From Paracoccaceae bacterium (GTDB lineage: Bacteria; Pseudomonadota; Alphaproteobacteria; Rhodobacterales; Rhodobacteraceae): a DNA stretch of 45,366 bases. The DNA is taken from the NCBI GenBank assembly GCA_026419405.1, contig JANZZL010000073.1, forward strand, positions 1-45,366. Direction: 5' to 3'. A program made the translations under genes and the position numbers. Under the pieces are notes generated by a model, which was given only the letters and a program-made list of their open reading frames with translations, had not been told where the DNA came from and searched no databases. Below, piece by piece: positions 7,452-16,466 of the stretch (positions within the stretch are counted from its first letter, which is position 1; each line of letters starts with the position of its first letter).

Positions 7452-7898
7452 ATGGCACATCGGGATGACAGGGCCGTGACGGTGACCGGGATCGCGGGGG
7501 TGCTGGAGGCTGCCGTCTACGCCGGCGATCTCGACGCGGCCGAGGACTTCTACGGCACGATCCTCGGCCTGGAGAGGATCGTGCGTGCCGGAAACCGCCA
7601 TGTGTTCTTCCGCGCCGGGCCGACGGTGGTGCTGGTGTTCAACCCCGACGAGACGGCACGGCCCGCCGCCAATCCGGCGCTGCCCGTGCCCGCGCACGGG
7701 GCGACCGGGCCCGGACACATCTGCTTCTCGGTGCCCGATGGCGTTCGGCTCGACGCCCTTGCCGCCCGGCTCGAACGGCAGGGCGTGGCGATCGAGGCCG
7801 ACTTCCGCTGGCCGAACGGTGCGCGGTCGGTCTACGTGCGCGACCCGGCCGGCAATTCCGTCGAGTTTGCCGAGCCGCGCCTCTGGGATCCCTCCTAG
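7452..7898 (+). CDS. VOC (glyoxalase/bleomycin-resistance) family protein
   Basis: The 148-residue protein has the paired beta-alpha-beta-beta-beta modules of the vicinal oxygen chelate superfamily. The first module opens with VLEAAVYAGDLDAAEDFYGTI. The second contains GHICFSVPDG with a likely metal-binding histidine and ends in DPAGNSVEFAEPRLW, carrying the usual glutamate. Members include lyases, dioxygenases and drug-binding proteins, so the substrate cannot be assigned. The ATG follows GGGGGTGAG immediately. Its stop overlaps the cysE stop tail to tail (CTAG), leaving no room for a terminator. Confidence 0.85.
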   Translation: MAHRDDRAVTVTGIAGVLEAAVYAGDLDAAEDFYGTILGLERIVRAGNRHVFFRAGPTVVLVFNPDETARPAANPALPVPAHGATGPGHICFSVPDGVRLDALAARLERQGVAIEADFRWPNGARSVYVRDPAGNSVEFAEPRLWDPS

Positions 7899-8704
7899 GC
7901 GTCGTCGCGGATCAGCTGGTCCATGGTGATCGAGGGCTGGTCGCAGCCCGCCTCGCCCACGATCCGCGCGGGCACGCCGGCGACGGTCTTGCACGGCGGC
8001 ACGGGCGCAAGCACCACCGAGCCCGCGGCGATGCGGCTGCAATGCCCGACCTCGATGTTGCCGAGAACCTTCGCCCCCGCCCCGATCAGCACCCCATTGC
8101 CGATCTTCGGGTGGCGGTCGCCGTCCTCCTTTCCGGTGCCGCCGAGCGTCACCGAATGGAGCATCGAGACGTTGTCGCCCACGACGGCCGTCTCCCCGAT
8201 CACGATCGAATGCGCGTGGTCGATCATGATCCCCTTGCCCAGACGCGCCGCGGGGTGGATGTCCACGCCGAACTGTTCCGAGATGCGCATCTGGAAGAAG
8301 TAGGCCAGATCGCGCCGCCCCTCGGTCCAGAGCCAGTGCGACACGCGATAGGCCTGCAGCGCCTGGTATCCCTTGAAGTAGAGCAGCGGCTGGAGGAAGC
8401 GGTGGCAGGCCGGGTCGCGCTCGTAGACGGCGACCAGATCGGCGCGTGCGACCTCGCCCAGCCGCGGGTCGGTGGCATAGGCCTCGGCCGCGATCTCGTT
8501 CAGGAGCTGCTCGCCCATCTCGCCCGACGAGAGCTTCAGGGCGATGCGGTAGGCGAGCGCCCGCTCCATCGTGGCGTGGTGCAGGATGCTCGAGTGCAGC
8601 ATGCCCCCGAGCAGCGGTTCCTCCCGGACGGCCGCCTCCGCCTCGCGCGTGATCCGCGACCAGACGGGGTCCAGACTTGCGACCTGGGCGCGGGTCCTTG
8701 CCAT
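7895..8704 (-). CDS. cysE: serine O-acetyltransferase
   Basis: CysE acetylates L-serine with acetyl-CoA, the first step of cysteine synthesis. The 269 residues comprise an N-terminal helical domain and a C-terminal left-handed beta-helix of hexapeptide repeats. The active-site segments DHAHSIVIGETAVVGDN and LHSVTLGGTGK carry the conserved histidines, and GAKVLGNIEVG continues the helix. The C-terminal tail is the kind that docks into CysK. The ATG has GGAGGA eight bases upstream. It lies directly downstream of the GTA operon on the same strand, with a 76-base gap containing a possible promoter. Confidence 0.95.
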   Translation of the reverse strand: MARTRAQVASLDPVWSRITREAEAAVREEPLLGGMLHSSILHHATMERALAYRIALKLSSGEMGEQLLNEIAAEAYATDPRLGEVARADLVAVYERDPACHRFLQPLLYFKGYQALQAYRVSHWLWTEGRRDLAYFFQMRISEQFGVDIHPAARLGKGIMIDHAHSIVIGETAVVGDNVSMLHSVTLGGTGKEDGDRHPKIGNGVLIGAGAKVLGNIEVGHCSRIAAGSVVLAPVPPCKTVAGVPARIVGEAGCDQPSITMDQLIRDDA

Positions 8705-8736
8705 GGCGTGGTCCTCCGATCCGGTTCTTCCTACAC

Positions 8737-8764
8737 CAGATAGGTGCGCCCCGTCACGCGACAA
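8737..8764 (-). promoter_or_regulatory. candidate cysE promoter
   Basis: Minus-strand TTGTCG (8759-8764) and TATCTG (8737-8742) are 16 bases apart, 33 bases before the cysE ATG. An own promoter would uncouple cysE from the GTA transcript. No terminator is evident in this gap. Confidence 0.35.
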
Positions 8765-8780
8765 ACCGTGGGGGCGGCGT

Positions 8781-9077
8781 TCAGCCCCTCGAATGGCTCC
8801 TGCGATGCCGCAGGATCGCGTCCAGCACCAGCGCCAGGGTGGAAAGATACTCCCTGTCCGACAGCGGCCGCGGCTCGACCAGCGTCCTGCTCCGGGCGGC
8901 ACCCTCGAGCGTGCCGTTGCCCCAGACCGGGTGCGACCGGCCGACCCGTTTGCGGTAGCGGTCCGCCGCCTCGGCCTCGACCAGCATGCGCGCGGCCTCG
9001 GCGGCGCGCCGGGCCTCGGGCAGCGCCAGGAGGGCCCGGGCCGCCGTCGCCAGGTCGGGATGGGCGAGGGCCCGCAT
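8781..9077 (-). CDS. DUF7742-like small protein at the end of the GTA operon
   Basis: A 98-residue, mostly helical protein beginning MRALAHPDLATAARALLALP. It has a helix rich in Ala/Glu (AARMLVEAEAADRYRK), a conserved-looking HPVWGNGTL segment and a C-terminal DREYLSTLALVLDAIL helix. I associate this pattern with a Rhodobacterales family now called DUF7742 that sits beside GTA clusters. The ATG shares a base with the stop of the preceding gene (TGATG), indicating co-translation with the GTA genes. Function is unknown. Confidence 0.7.
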   Translation of the reverse strand: MRALAHPDLATAARALLALPEARRAAEAARMLVEAEAADRYRKRVGRSHPVWGNGTLEGAARSRTLVEPRPLSDREYLSTLALVLDAILRHRRSHSRG

Positions 9078-9793
9078 CAGGCCGGCCTCGGCAGGCCCAG
9101 GGTGGCGTAGTGGACGGCAAAGCGCACGCTTCCCGTGCCGCCGAAGTCGCCGCCCTCGGCGGTCAGCAGAAGCGACGTCGGCGCGTAGTAGGCCAGCGGC
9201 GAGCCCGTCACCCCGCGCATCCAGGCCCCCTCGGCCGTGCCGATCCCCGTGCCGTAGCGGTCGTCCGACCCCGGCACCCCCACCCGCCACGAGGCAAGCG
9301 TGCCACCGATGGCCGAGATCACCCGGCCGGTGATCCCGAACACGATGGCGTTGGCCGGAAGCTCGGGCGTGGTCGTCGAGGTCGGCCCGGCGGCGATCGG
9401 ATGATCGAACTCCCGCACCGACAGCGCGAGGGCCGAGCCGCCGGCCGCGACGGCCACGGCATCCTCGCTCCAGCCGCTGCCGTCGAAGACCAAGGCCCTG
9501 CTCTCCGGCGCGACGAAGGCCCTCCATCCCGCCTGCGGCGCAAGGAAGACCCATCCCGCGTTCTGGCGGACAGCCACCTTGCCGCCCTGCCCTGCCCAGG
9601 CGTTCACCGCGCCCGGGGGAACGATGTAGGTGCTTCCCTCGGGCGCCGCGGCCGGCGGCACGGCGAGGCTGCGCGAGATCACGGTCAGCTGCACCGCGGC
9701 ATCCAGCCGCGAGAGCGCCTCGTTCACGGTGACGTGCTTCTGGGCCTGCGAGGGCGCGAGAAGGGGCAGCGAAAGCTTCTGGGTCTCAGGCAT
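9077..9793 (-). CDS. DUF2793-type virion-associated protein
   Basis: This 238-residue protein starts MPETQKLSLPLLAPSQAQKH and contains VTVNEALSRLDAAVQL, the hallmark N-terminal module of DUF2793 proteins found next to phage and GTA tail genes. The remainder is beta-rich and glycine-rich (APEGSTYIVPPGAVNAWAGQ and a C-terminal VRFAVHYATLGLP strand), consistent with a fibre or receptor-binding module. The ATG overlaps the end of g15 by eight bases. I infer a tail-tip or fibre accessory role; there is no catalytic motif. Confidence 0.8.
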   Translation of the reverse strand: MPETQKLSLPLLAPSQAQKHVTVNEALSRLDAAVQLTVISRSLAVPPAAAPEGSTYIVPPGAVNAWAGQGGKVAVRQNAGWVFLAPQAGWRAFVAPESRALVFDGSGWSEDAVAVAAGGSALALSVREFDHPIAAGPTSTTTPELPANAIVFGITGRVISAIGGTLASWRVGVPGSDDRYGTGIGTAEGAWMRGVTGSPLAYYAPTSLLLTAEGGDFGGTGSVRFAVHYATLGLPRPA

Positions 9794-12700
9794 CGATGTT
9801 GATCCTTGCGTAGGGGCCGGGCCCGAAAGTCTGCGAAACCTGCGCGACCTCGACGCTGAAGCCCGAGGTCGCGCCGTCCGCCGCCTGCGCGCCTGCCGTG
9901 TAGAGGAAGGCCGGGGCGGTGCTCGTCGCCTCGCGGCGGATGACACCGCCGACGATCACCCGGACCGCGTAGAGTTCCGTCTCCTCGCCGAGCGGAACCT
10001 CCACCGACGCCCAGTTGTCGCCGTCGATGCGCGTCCGGCGGATCCAGGTGAGCGCCACATCGCCGTTCGCCGCCCTCGCCGCGCGCAGGTGCGCCGGCGC
10101 ATAGGGCCTGAGCCCCACGCCGTCGAAGGCCTCGACGATGTGGACGAACGAGGGGTCGTCGTAGCTGCGCTGCGCCGGCCCGATGCGGTAGCTCCGCGCA
10201 AGCCCGCGCGCCGAGGCCGGCAGGTCGATCTGCTCGAGCGCCTGGTTCACCAGCACGAAGGTGCTTCCCGCCGGCCATTCGGCAGGCATCAGCGCATCGG
10301 TCCCGAGCTGCCCCCGCAGGCGCCCGGAAAGCTCGTAGGTTCCCGGCGCGACCAGCACCGCGTCGCGGAACTGGAAGAGCTCCCAGTTCGCCGCCGATCC
10401 GTCGCCGATCGCGGCGAGGTTCGCCCCGGCGAACAGCGCGGCCTCGGTGGCCGAGGCGAGCGCCCCGGAACCGATCCGCACCCTGAGCGGCTCGCCGCGG
10501 TCGAGAAGGCCCGGAAGTGCAGCGCGAAGCACGCTCTCGGTCGTGCCCACCACGGCCCCCTGCCCGATCAGCCGGTTGAGCTCGTAACCGGCGTCGCCGC
10601 CCGGCGCCGAATAGGCCGCGACGCTGCCGGGCCAGGGGTCCGCCGCGACGGCCAGATGCGGGGCATGCGGCACCTCGGCGCCGGTCATCAGCGGCAGGTC
10701 GAGAAACAGCGGCAGCACGGGAAGCGGCGGCGCGAACGGCCTGAGCCCGCCCGGCTCCTCCACCGCATCGCTCGGCACCTGCGTCTCGGGCTCGACGCGC
10801 ACCGCCTCGATCAGCCGCGCGCCCGCCTCGTCCACGCGGTCGATCCGGTAGGTCGCCGCGGTCGCCCCGCTGACCAGCCGCACCACGTCTCCCGCCCCGA
10901 GGTCGAGCGCCGAGGGCGGCAGGGCGAAGCGCGCGGCGTCGCGGGCCACGCGCGACTCTGCCAGCCAGCGCTCGACCACGGCCCGGCCCTCGGCGGCCGT
11001 CAGCACCAGCGGCAGCTCCGAGGTCGAGACCGAGACCGTGCGCTCGTCGGGGAAGATGGCCTCGGCCGTGCGCGCCTCGTAGTCGCCATCGGCCTCCACA
11101 TGCGTCAGCCGCACCCGGCCCGCGACCTCCGCCGCCGGCGCGCGCACGGTCTCGATCGCGCTCTCCTGCTCGTCGGTCACCGCCAGATCGTCGATCGTCA
11201 GGTCGCGCTGCGGCCGGCGTCCGCGGTTGCGGAAGACGAGCCTTCCCTCGCGCTCGATCGCCTCGAAGCCGTAGGCCAGCATCAGCGGCTGAAGCGCGGC
11301 CCGCGCGGATCCGACCTCGGCGACCGAGTATCCCCGCACCAGCCCGTGCAGCTCCTCCACATCGACCTCCGCGACACCGGAGCGCGCGCAGATCTCCGCC
11401 ACCACCCCGCCAAGGGCCTGTGCGCTGGTGCGGCCGTTGAGCCAGTGCCCCCGGCGGTAGTTGCCGGCGTCGGTCCAGAGCTCGGACAGGCCCGGGAACT
11501 GCGGATAGGGGCGCGTATCCCAGGCCCAGGCATGGGCGCGGCCGAGGTCGATCATCGGCCCGCCGTAGACGTCCGAGACGGGGTTCCTTCCCGGTTCGGC
11601 CCAGTAGCCCAGCAGGGCGCGGTAGTACTGCGCCTGGATCAGGTCGTCGCGCGTGCCGTTCGAGAAATGCGGCAGCGCCGATTCCGACGACCGCACGTCG
11701 AGGAACTTGTTCGGCTCGTTGGTGCCCTTGTCGATCGCGGCGCAGCCGATCTCGGTGAACCAGATCGGCTTCGATCGCGGCACCCAGGGCGTGGGTGCCG
11801 GCTGGCGGACGCCGCCGATCCGGTCGTGGTGCGGATTGCTCCACCAGTTGCGGATGTCCTTGTAGCGGAACACCCAGGGCTCGCCGTAGGCCCCGTCCTC
11901 GATCGGCAGGCGCACCTGTGCCGCGCGGCCCTCGGGCGAGTCGTAGTACCAGTCGTAGCCCTCGCCCCCCTCGACGTTGGCCTTGAGGTAGTCGAGCGAA
12001 TGGATCGATCCCCAGGCCGCGTCGGCGTGGCTGCCGCCGTCGCGCCAGTCCGACAGCGGCATGTAGTTGTCGATGCCGATGAAGTCGATGTTCGGGTCGG
12101 CCCAGAGCGGGTCGAGATGGAACAGCACATCGCCCGACCCGTCCTGCGGATGATAGCCGAAATACTCCGTCCAGTCGGCGGCATAGCCGATCCGCACCGA
12201 CGGCCCGACAATCGACCGCACGTCCGCCGCAAGCTGCTTCAGCCGCGCCACCGCCGGGAAGCTGCCGCCGGCGCCGCGGATCTGCGTGAGGCCGCGCAGC
12301 TCCGAGCCGATGCAGAAGGCATCGACCCCGCCGGCGGCGACGCAGAGATGCGCATAATGCAGGATCATCCGGCGGAAGCCCCAGTCCGGGGGGCCGGAGT
12401 AGGTCACGCCCGAGGCATTCGCGGTGAAATGCCAGGGCTGGGCGTTGCCGAAGAACGCCGCCACCTGGGCCTCGGCCGCCGCCGTCCCGTCGGGCGAGCC
12501 CGGAAGGCCGGGGGCGAGCGACGTGGTGATCCGCCCGCGCCACGGCAGCGCGGGCTGCCCGGTGCCGCCCGTCAGCGGATCGGGCAGCGTGTTGCCGGGC
12601 AGCTGGTCCATCAGGATGAACGGGTAGAAGACCGCCTTCTGCCCCCGGGCCCGGATCGCGGCGAGCGCCTCCATCACCGCGCGGTCGGCCGGCGTGCCGC

Positions 12701-13709
12701 CGTAGATCGAGGCGCCGTCGAGCTTCGGCACCACCTGGGCCTGCGCCCGCGTCAGCCCCGAGACCCGCCAGGGCATGCCCACGCCGTCGCGCTGGCCCTG
12801 CTCGACCTTGGGCCGGATCGTGCAGTTCCCGCACCTGAGGTCGTCGCCGAACCACGACACCACCGTCAGGACCGAGTCCGCCTGCGGCAGTTCCTCCCGC
12901 AGCATGTCCATCGAGACCGTGAAGTCCGTGCCGCCGGCCGCGGCATGGACGTTCGCCGTCCGGTTCACGCCGGGACCCTCCGCGTAGTGCACCGGCGTCG
13001 TCGCCAGGAGGTATTCCCCGGTCCCGGGGATCAGCGCGACACCCCGCAGGATGTCGTCCAGCCCCGCGGCCGCGCCCGCGCCGCCGGCCGCCGGCCGCAC
13101 CACCTCGAAGGTCAGCTGCGGCACGCGGTTGCCGAACGGGGTCAGGTCGAGGTCCTCGAGCACCACATAGGCGATGCCGCGGTAGGCGGGGGCATTGGCC
13201 GCGCCCTCGACGGCCGCGATCTTCGGGTCGGGAAGCTGGTCCTCGGTTCCAGTGTAGACGCGCATCTGGATCTGGTCGCGCGCGATCTCCACCCCGTCGG
13301 CCCAGATCCGGCCGACCCGCGTGATCACGCCCTCGCAGAGCGCGATCGCAAGGCTCACGCTGTAGCTGTAGCTGCGGGTCCGCGGCTGCCGCGGCGCGCC
13401 CTTGCCCGATCCGCCGCTCGAGGTCACGTTCTCCTGGAACCGGGTCGCCCAGATCACCTGGCCCGCGACGCGCGTGCGCCCCCAGACCTGCGCGACCGGC
13501 GCCCCCTCGCTCGCCCCGGTCAGGCGGAAGCGGTCCACCTTGCCGGTCTCGACGACGCCGGAACCCGAGCCCATCAGGCGCTGGTCGATCACCCGGCCGA
13601 TCGTCGCCCCCACGGCACGGCCGATCACCGCCGTCGAAAGGCCCAGGACGCCGCCCCCGATGGCGCCGCCGACGGCGGCACCGACGGCCGAAAGGACGAT
13701 GGTCGCCAT
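9786..13709 (-). CDS. GTA g15: megatron/host-specificity tail-tip protein
   Basis: This 1307-residue protein matches the size (about 1300) and position of R. capsulatus GTA g15, the large baseplate protein that forms the tail tip. The N-terminus has glycine-rich hydrophobic helices (AVGGAIGGGVLGLSTAVIG) and the VETGKVDRFRLTGASEGAPV segment typical of GTA/phage tail proteins. A glycosidase-like TIM-barrel region spans roughly residues 430-730, with FCIGSELRGL, DFIGIDNYMPLSDWRDGG (about 540) and IWFTEIGCAA (about 650). The rest is beta-rich with Ig-like strands. It is the last canonical GTA gene and starts within the g14 stop (TGATG). Whether the barrel is catalytic is not known. Confidence 0.95.
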   Translation of the reverse strand: MATIVLSAVGAAVGGAIGGGVLGLSTAVIGRAVGATIGRVIDQRLMGSGSGVVETGKVDRFRLTGASEGAPVAQVWGRTRVAGQVIWATRFQENVTSSGGSGKGAPRQPRTRSYSYSVSLAIALCEGVITRVGRIWADGVEIARDQIQMRVYTGTEDQLPDPKIAAVEGAANAPAYRGIAYVVLEDLDLTPFGNRVPQLTFEVVRPAAGGAGAAAGLDDILRGVALIPGTGEYLLATTPVHYAEGPGVNRTANVHAAAGGTDFTVSMDMLREELPQADSVLTVVSWFGDDLRCGNCTIRPKVEQGQRDGVGMPWRVSGLTRAQAQVVPKLDGASIYGGTPADRAVMEALAAIRARGQKAVFYPFILMDQLPGNTLPDPLTGGTGQPALPWRGRITTSLAPGLPGSPDGTAAAEAQVAAFFGNAQPWHFTANASGVTYSGPPDWGFRRMILHYAHLCVAAGGVDAFCIGSELRGLTQIRGAGGSFPAVARLKQLAADVRSIVGPSVRIGYAADWTEYFGYHPQDGSGDVLFHLDPLWADPNIDFIGIDNYMPLSDWRDGGSHADAAWGSIHSLDYLKANVEGGEGYDWYYDSPEGRAAQVRLPIEDGAYGEPWVFRYKDIRNWWSNPHHDRIGGVRQPAPTPWVPRSKPIWFTEIGCAAIDKGTNEPNKFLDVRSSESALPHFSNGTRDDLIQAQYYRALLGYWAEPGRNPVSDVYGGPMIDLGRAHAWAWDTRPYPQFPGLSELWTDAGNYRRGHWLNGRTSAQALGGVVAEICARSGVAEVDVEELHGLVRGYSVAEVGSARAALQPLMLAYGFEAIEREGRLVFRNRGRRPQRDLTIDDLAVTDEQESAIETVRAPAAEVAGRVRLTHVEADGDYEARTAEAIFPDERTVSVSTSELPLVLTAAEGRAVVERWLAESRVARDAARFALPPSALDLGAGDVVRLVSGATAATYRIDRVDEAGARLIEAVRVEPETQVPSDAVEEPGGLRPFAPPLPVLPLFLDLPLMTGAEVPHAPHLAVAADPWPGSVAAYSAPGGDAGYELNRLIGQGAVVGTTESVLRAALPGLLDRGEPLRVRIGSGALASATEAALFAGANLAAIGDGSAANWELFQFRDAVLVAPGTYELSGRLRGQLGTDALMPAEWPAGSTFVLVNQALEQIDLPASARGLARSYRIGPAQRSYDDPSFVHIVEAFDGVGLRPYAPAHLRAARAANGDVALTWIRRTRIDGDNWASVEVPLGEETELYAVRVIVGGVIRREATSTAPAFLYTAGAQAADGATSGFSVEVAQVSQTFGPGPYARINIDA

Positions 13710-14155
13710 CAGCTGACCTCCTCGGGAAATCCGAAACACGCCACGATCCGCCGCGCCCAGGGCGCCGACAGCGGGCTCTCGACCACGCCATGCCCGCTGT
13801 AGGCATGGACGAAGCTCGCCTCCGCGCCGGTGGCGACGCAGAGCCCGAGATGCTTGGCCACCATCCCGTCCCGCATGCGGAACAGGATCACGTCCCCGGC
13901 CTCGGGCACGACCCCCGGCCGCGGCACCAGATGCCGCAGCGCCGCCTGCCACAGCGCCTCCTCCCGGCTCGGCTCGGCCCAGTCGGGGGTGTAGGCCGGC
14001 ACGGCCTCCGGCTCCCGGCCATAGAGCGCCCGCCACACGCCGCGGATCAGTCCCAGGCAGTCGGCCCCCGCACCGCGTTCCGACGCCTGATGCCGGTAGG
14101 GCGTGCCGATCCAGGCCCGCGCCTCGGCAACCGCGCGCTCCGCCAGCGCGCTCAT
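13709..14155 (-). CDS. GTA g14: NlpC/P60 cell-wall peptidase
   Basis: The 148-residue protein is an NlpC/P60-family cysteine peptidase carried in the GTA tail tip, where it probably helps cross the recipient peptidoglycan. Visible catalytic elements are Cys33 in GADCLGL, His102 in KHLGLCV and a further His117 in FVHAYSGHG. The opening IGTPYRHQASERGAGADCLG is characteristic of the family. It overlaps g13 by four bases (ATGA) and g15 by one base, as in the canonical gene order. Confidence 0.95.
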   Translation of the reverse strand: MSALAERAVAEARAWIGTPYRHQASERGAGADCLGLIRGVWRALYGREPEAVPAYTPDWAEPSREEALWQAALRHLVPRPGVVPEAGDVILFRMRDGMVAKHLGLCVATGAEASFVHAYSGHGVVESPLSAPWARRIVACFGFPEEVS

Positions 14156-15045
14156 GTCCGCGATGTCCGGCTGCCGCCGGTGTTCGCGCCCGAGCGCACC
14201 GGGTAGCTCATCAGCCAGTCCTCGCCGGGGATGTCCGGGAACCCCCGGAAGTTCAGGAAGTTCTGGAACTTCAGCCGGCAGGTCTCGGCGCGCTTGTCGC
14301 AGCCCGCCTCGATGCGCACCATGTCGCCCGGCGCGACCGGCAGCGCGATCGCCTCCCAGAGCTCGATGCGCCGCCCGGCGCCCTCGGCCCGGTCGTTCTT
14401 CACCACGCCCACCAGACCCGCCGCCCGGCCGGTCAGGATCCGCAGCCTTCCGCGCTCGAACCAGCGCGTGTCGAACCCGGCCATCGCGGCGAAGCGGAAC
14501 ACGCGGCCCGCCTCCACGGTCTCGACCGGGCGCTCCGTCGCGTAGCCGGGCCGGGTCAGGTCGAAGCGGCACTGCCCATCGCCCAGCACAGCCGCACACT
14601 GCCGCTGGTAGACCCGGCCCTGCGGCTGGTTCAGCGCCTCGGTCAACCCGCGCAGCTCCGCCTGGAAGGCGCCGCCCGCCCGCGTCACCTCGCCCACCGT
14701 CCCGCGGAACTGGAGCACGCGCTGCCCCACGTCCGCCCAGTTGACGAGCCAGGCCCTGACCTCGGCGCCGTCGTAGCGGCCGGCCAGGATGTCCTCCTCG
14801 GTCAGGCTCGCATCCGAAAGCGCGCCGAGCGCCTCGGTATTGTCCACCGACAGCCCCGTCGTCTGCTGCAGCGCGCGCGCCGTGAGCCCGGTGCCGGCGC
14901 GGAACACGATGCCCTCGAAGGCAAGGTCCGTGTCGTGGTCGGTGAAGCCGTAGACGCGCCCGTCGGCACGGGTCAGCGCCCAGCACCGGCAGAGCGTCGT
15001 GGCGCCGCCGGCGAGGTGCGCCAGAAGATCGGCGGGAACCGGCAT
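14152..15045 (-). CDS. GTA g13: baseplate hub protein (DUF2163)
   Basis: This 297-residue protein corresponds to GTA g13, related to phage lambda gpL-type hub proteins. The N-terminal half carries LTRADGRVYGFTDHDTDL and the long beta domain; the C-terminal half has cysteines in QRQCAAVLGDGQCRFD and GCDKRAETCRLKFQN. In this family these cysteines can hold an iron-sulphur cluster, so the same is likely here. The C-terminal FRGFPDIPGEDW motif is typical of DUF2163/BR0599 proteins. The start overlaps the g12 stop (TGATG). Confidence 0.93.
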   Translation of the reverse strand: MPVPADLLAHLAGGATTLCRCWALTRADGRVYGFTDHDTDLAFEGIVFRAGTGLTARALQQTTGLSVDNTEALGALSDASLTEEDILAGRYDGAEVRAWLVNWADVGQRVLQFRGTVGEVTRAGGAFQAELRGLTEALNQPQGRVYQRQCAAVLGDGQCRFDLTRPGYATERPVETVEAGRVFRFAAMAGFDTRWFERGRLRILTGRAAGLVGVVKNDRAEGAGRRIELWEAIALPVAPGDMVRIEAGCDKRAETCRLKFQNFLNFRGFPDIPGEDWLMSYPVRSGANTGGSRTSRT

Positions 15046-15674
15046 CAGATCCGCACCTCCACCACCGGCACCGTCGGCACCTCGCCTGCCTGGAAGCTCG
15101 CCACCGACGTCTGGATCAGGTCCGTGTCGAACCGGACCGGCACATCGAACTCGAAGCCCGCGCTGATCTCGGCCCCCGGGCCGGGCGCCTCGGCGAAGGT
15201 GATCCGTCCCCGAGTGTAGTCCACCGTATAGTGCACCGTCTCGACCAGCCGGTCGCCGCTCAGGCCGACCTGCACCGTGCCCTGCACCGGCTTGAGGATC
15301 GGCCGCACGTAGTCCTGCGGCCCCGAGACGTAGCGCTTGACGAGCTGGAAGGTCGCGGTCTGGCCGTCGCCGGTCCCGATCACCTGGTCGGTGAAGCTCA
15401 CCGCGCGCGAGGGCAGGCACGACTTGTAGTCCGACCAGTCCTTCCAGCGGAACCCGAACAGCCGTCCGCGCCGCGCCTCGAAGAAGGCGATCAGCGCCTC
15501 CACGTCGTCGAGGCTCCGCAGCCCCACGCCGGCATCGTAGCGCCGGCGCGAATGGGCCCAGGGCGTGTTGCGCTCCTCGAAGCCGTTGGCCAGCGTCACC
15601 ACCTCGGTGCGCCGCTCTGGCCCGCCGACCGAGCCGAAGCTCAGGTTGGCGGGAAACCGGATCTCGTGAAACAT
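15045..15674 (-). CDS. GTA g12: distal tail protein (DUF2460)
   Basis: The 209-residue product begins MFHEIRFPANLSFGSVGGPE and continues ERRTEVVTLANGFEERN and DDVEALIAFFEARRGRLFGF, the diagnostic segments of DUF2460 proteins, which form the distal tail ring linking tube and hub. The second half is a beta domain (KDWSDYKSC, then PILKPVQGTVQVGL). An SD-like GGAGGG precedes the ATG. The gene is preceded by a 129-base gap, one of only a few gaps in the operon. Confidence 0.94.
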   Translation of the reverse strand: MFHEIRFPANLSFGSVGGPERRTEVVTLANGFEERNTPWAHSRRRYDAGVGLRSLDDVEALIAFFEARRGRLFGFRWKDWSDYKSCLPSRAVSFTDQVIGTGDGQTATFQLVKRYVSGPQDYVRPILKPVQGTVQVGLSGDRLVETVHYTVDYTRGRITFAEAPGPGAEISAGFEFDVPVRFDTDLIQTSVASFQAGEVPTVPVVEVRI

Positions 15675-15803
15675 CGTCCCTCCTCGACCCCGGACTGCGG
15701 CGGGGCCCCGGGCGCTTCGCCGCGCGCCCCTTCATCCTGTGCGAAATACTCCCGGGGGGTCCGGGGGGCAGGCGGCCCCCCGGCCCCACGCCGCCCCGCG
15801 GCC
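15675..15803 (-). repeat. intergenic hairpin plus Rhodobacterales-type GGGAGTATTT element
   Basis: This 129-base gap between g11 and g12 holds, in the direction of transcription, a stem CCGGGGGG/CCCCCCGG (15761-15783, seven-base loop) 20 bases past the g11 stop, then CCCCCCGGGAGTATTT and a following GGATGAAGGGGCGCGC stretch. GC stems followed by (G)GGAGTATTT are a very common intergenic element in Rhodobacterales genomes as I remember them. I see no second copy in this window. It could act as a partial terminator, an mRNA processing site, or an inserted repeat. Confidence 0.55.
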
Positions 15804-16466
15804 TCAGCGGTTGCGCTGACCCCGGCCCAGCGCGCGCGTGACCTGCGCCGCGATCTGCCCCTGGCTGCGGCGGAAACCCTCCACATCGGGGGTGGAGATG
15901 TTCATCACCACGCTGACCGGCCGTCCCCCGCCCTGCATCTCCACGCCCAGCCGCCCGTCGGCGCCGCGCGCCAGCGGCATGATCGCCTCGGGCCCCGCCT
16001 CGCCCATAAGCCCGCGCCCGCCGCGCATCGGGAACATGGTCGGCGCCGACACGATCCCGCCGCGGGCGAAGGGCACCACGCGGCCCTGGGTGAAGGCGCC
16101 GCCCTTGGCGAAGGGCAAAAGCCCGCCGACGAAGTTCTCGATCCCGCCCGCGATCAGCTGGCCGAAGTGCTGCTGCACCGGCCGGATCGCGGCGGCATAG
16201 GCCGCCTCCGAGATCGACAGCGCCAGCCCCTTCATCGCGTCCGACAGCTTCATGCCGTCGAACACCACGCCCTCGAAGGCCGCCCTCAGCCCGCGACCGA
16301 CCGCGTTCGACAGCCCCGCCACGTCGCGGCCCGCGGCGGCCATCGTCTCGCGCATCCGGGCAAGCTCGCCGTCGAAGGCCGCCGCCATGCCCTGCGCGCC
16401 CGCCAGGCTCGCCTCGAGCCCGCGCACCTGCTCCTCGAGCCCGTCAAGCCCGTCCGATTCAAGCAT
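15804..16466 (-). CDS. GTA g11: tail tape measure protein
   Basis: The 220-residue protein is short for a tape measure but normal for GTA g11 (about 219), in line with the short GTA tail. It has an N-terminal coiled-coil-like region (residues 1-60), a hydrophobic middle (LALSISEAAYAAAIRPVQQH), and the hallmark glycine-rich FAKGGAFTQGRVVPFARGGI and GLMGEAGPEAIMPLARG. It ends in an NISTPDVEGFRRSQ segment. The ATG overlaps the end of g10.1 by eight bases. Confidence 0.95.
   Translation of the reverse strand: MLESDGLDGLEEQVRGLEASLAGAQGMAAAFDGELARMRETMAAAGRDVAGLSNAVGRGLRAAFEGVVFDGMKLSDAMKGLALSISEAAYAAAIRPVQQHFGQLIAGGIENFVGGLLPFAKGGAFTQGRVVPFARGGIVSAPTMFPMRGGRGLMGEAGPEAIMPLARGADGRLGVEMQGGGRPVSVVMNISTPDVEGFRRSQGQIAAQVTRALGRGQRNR

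Noticed and set aside
9630-13802. A 1390-residue open frame opposite g15
   Set aside because: It is the antisense shadow of a real gene: its composition is dominated by Arg, Ala, Gly, His and Pro, with no recognisable domain, as expected in 70% GC DNA.
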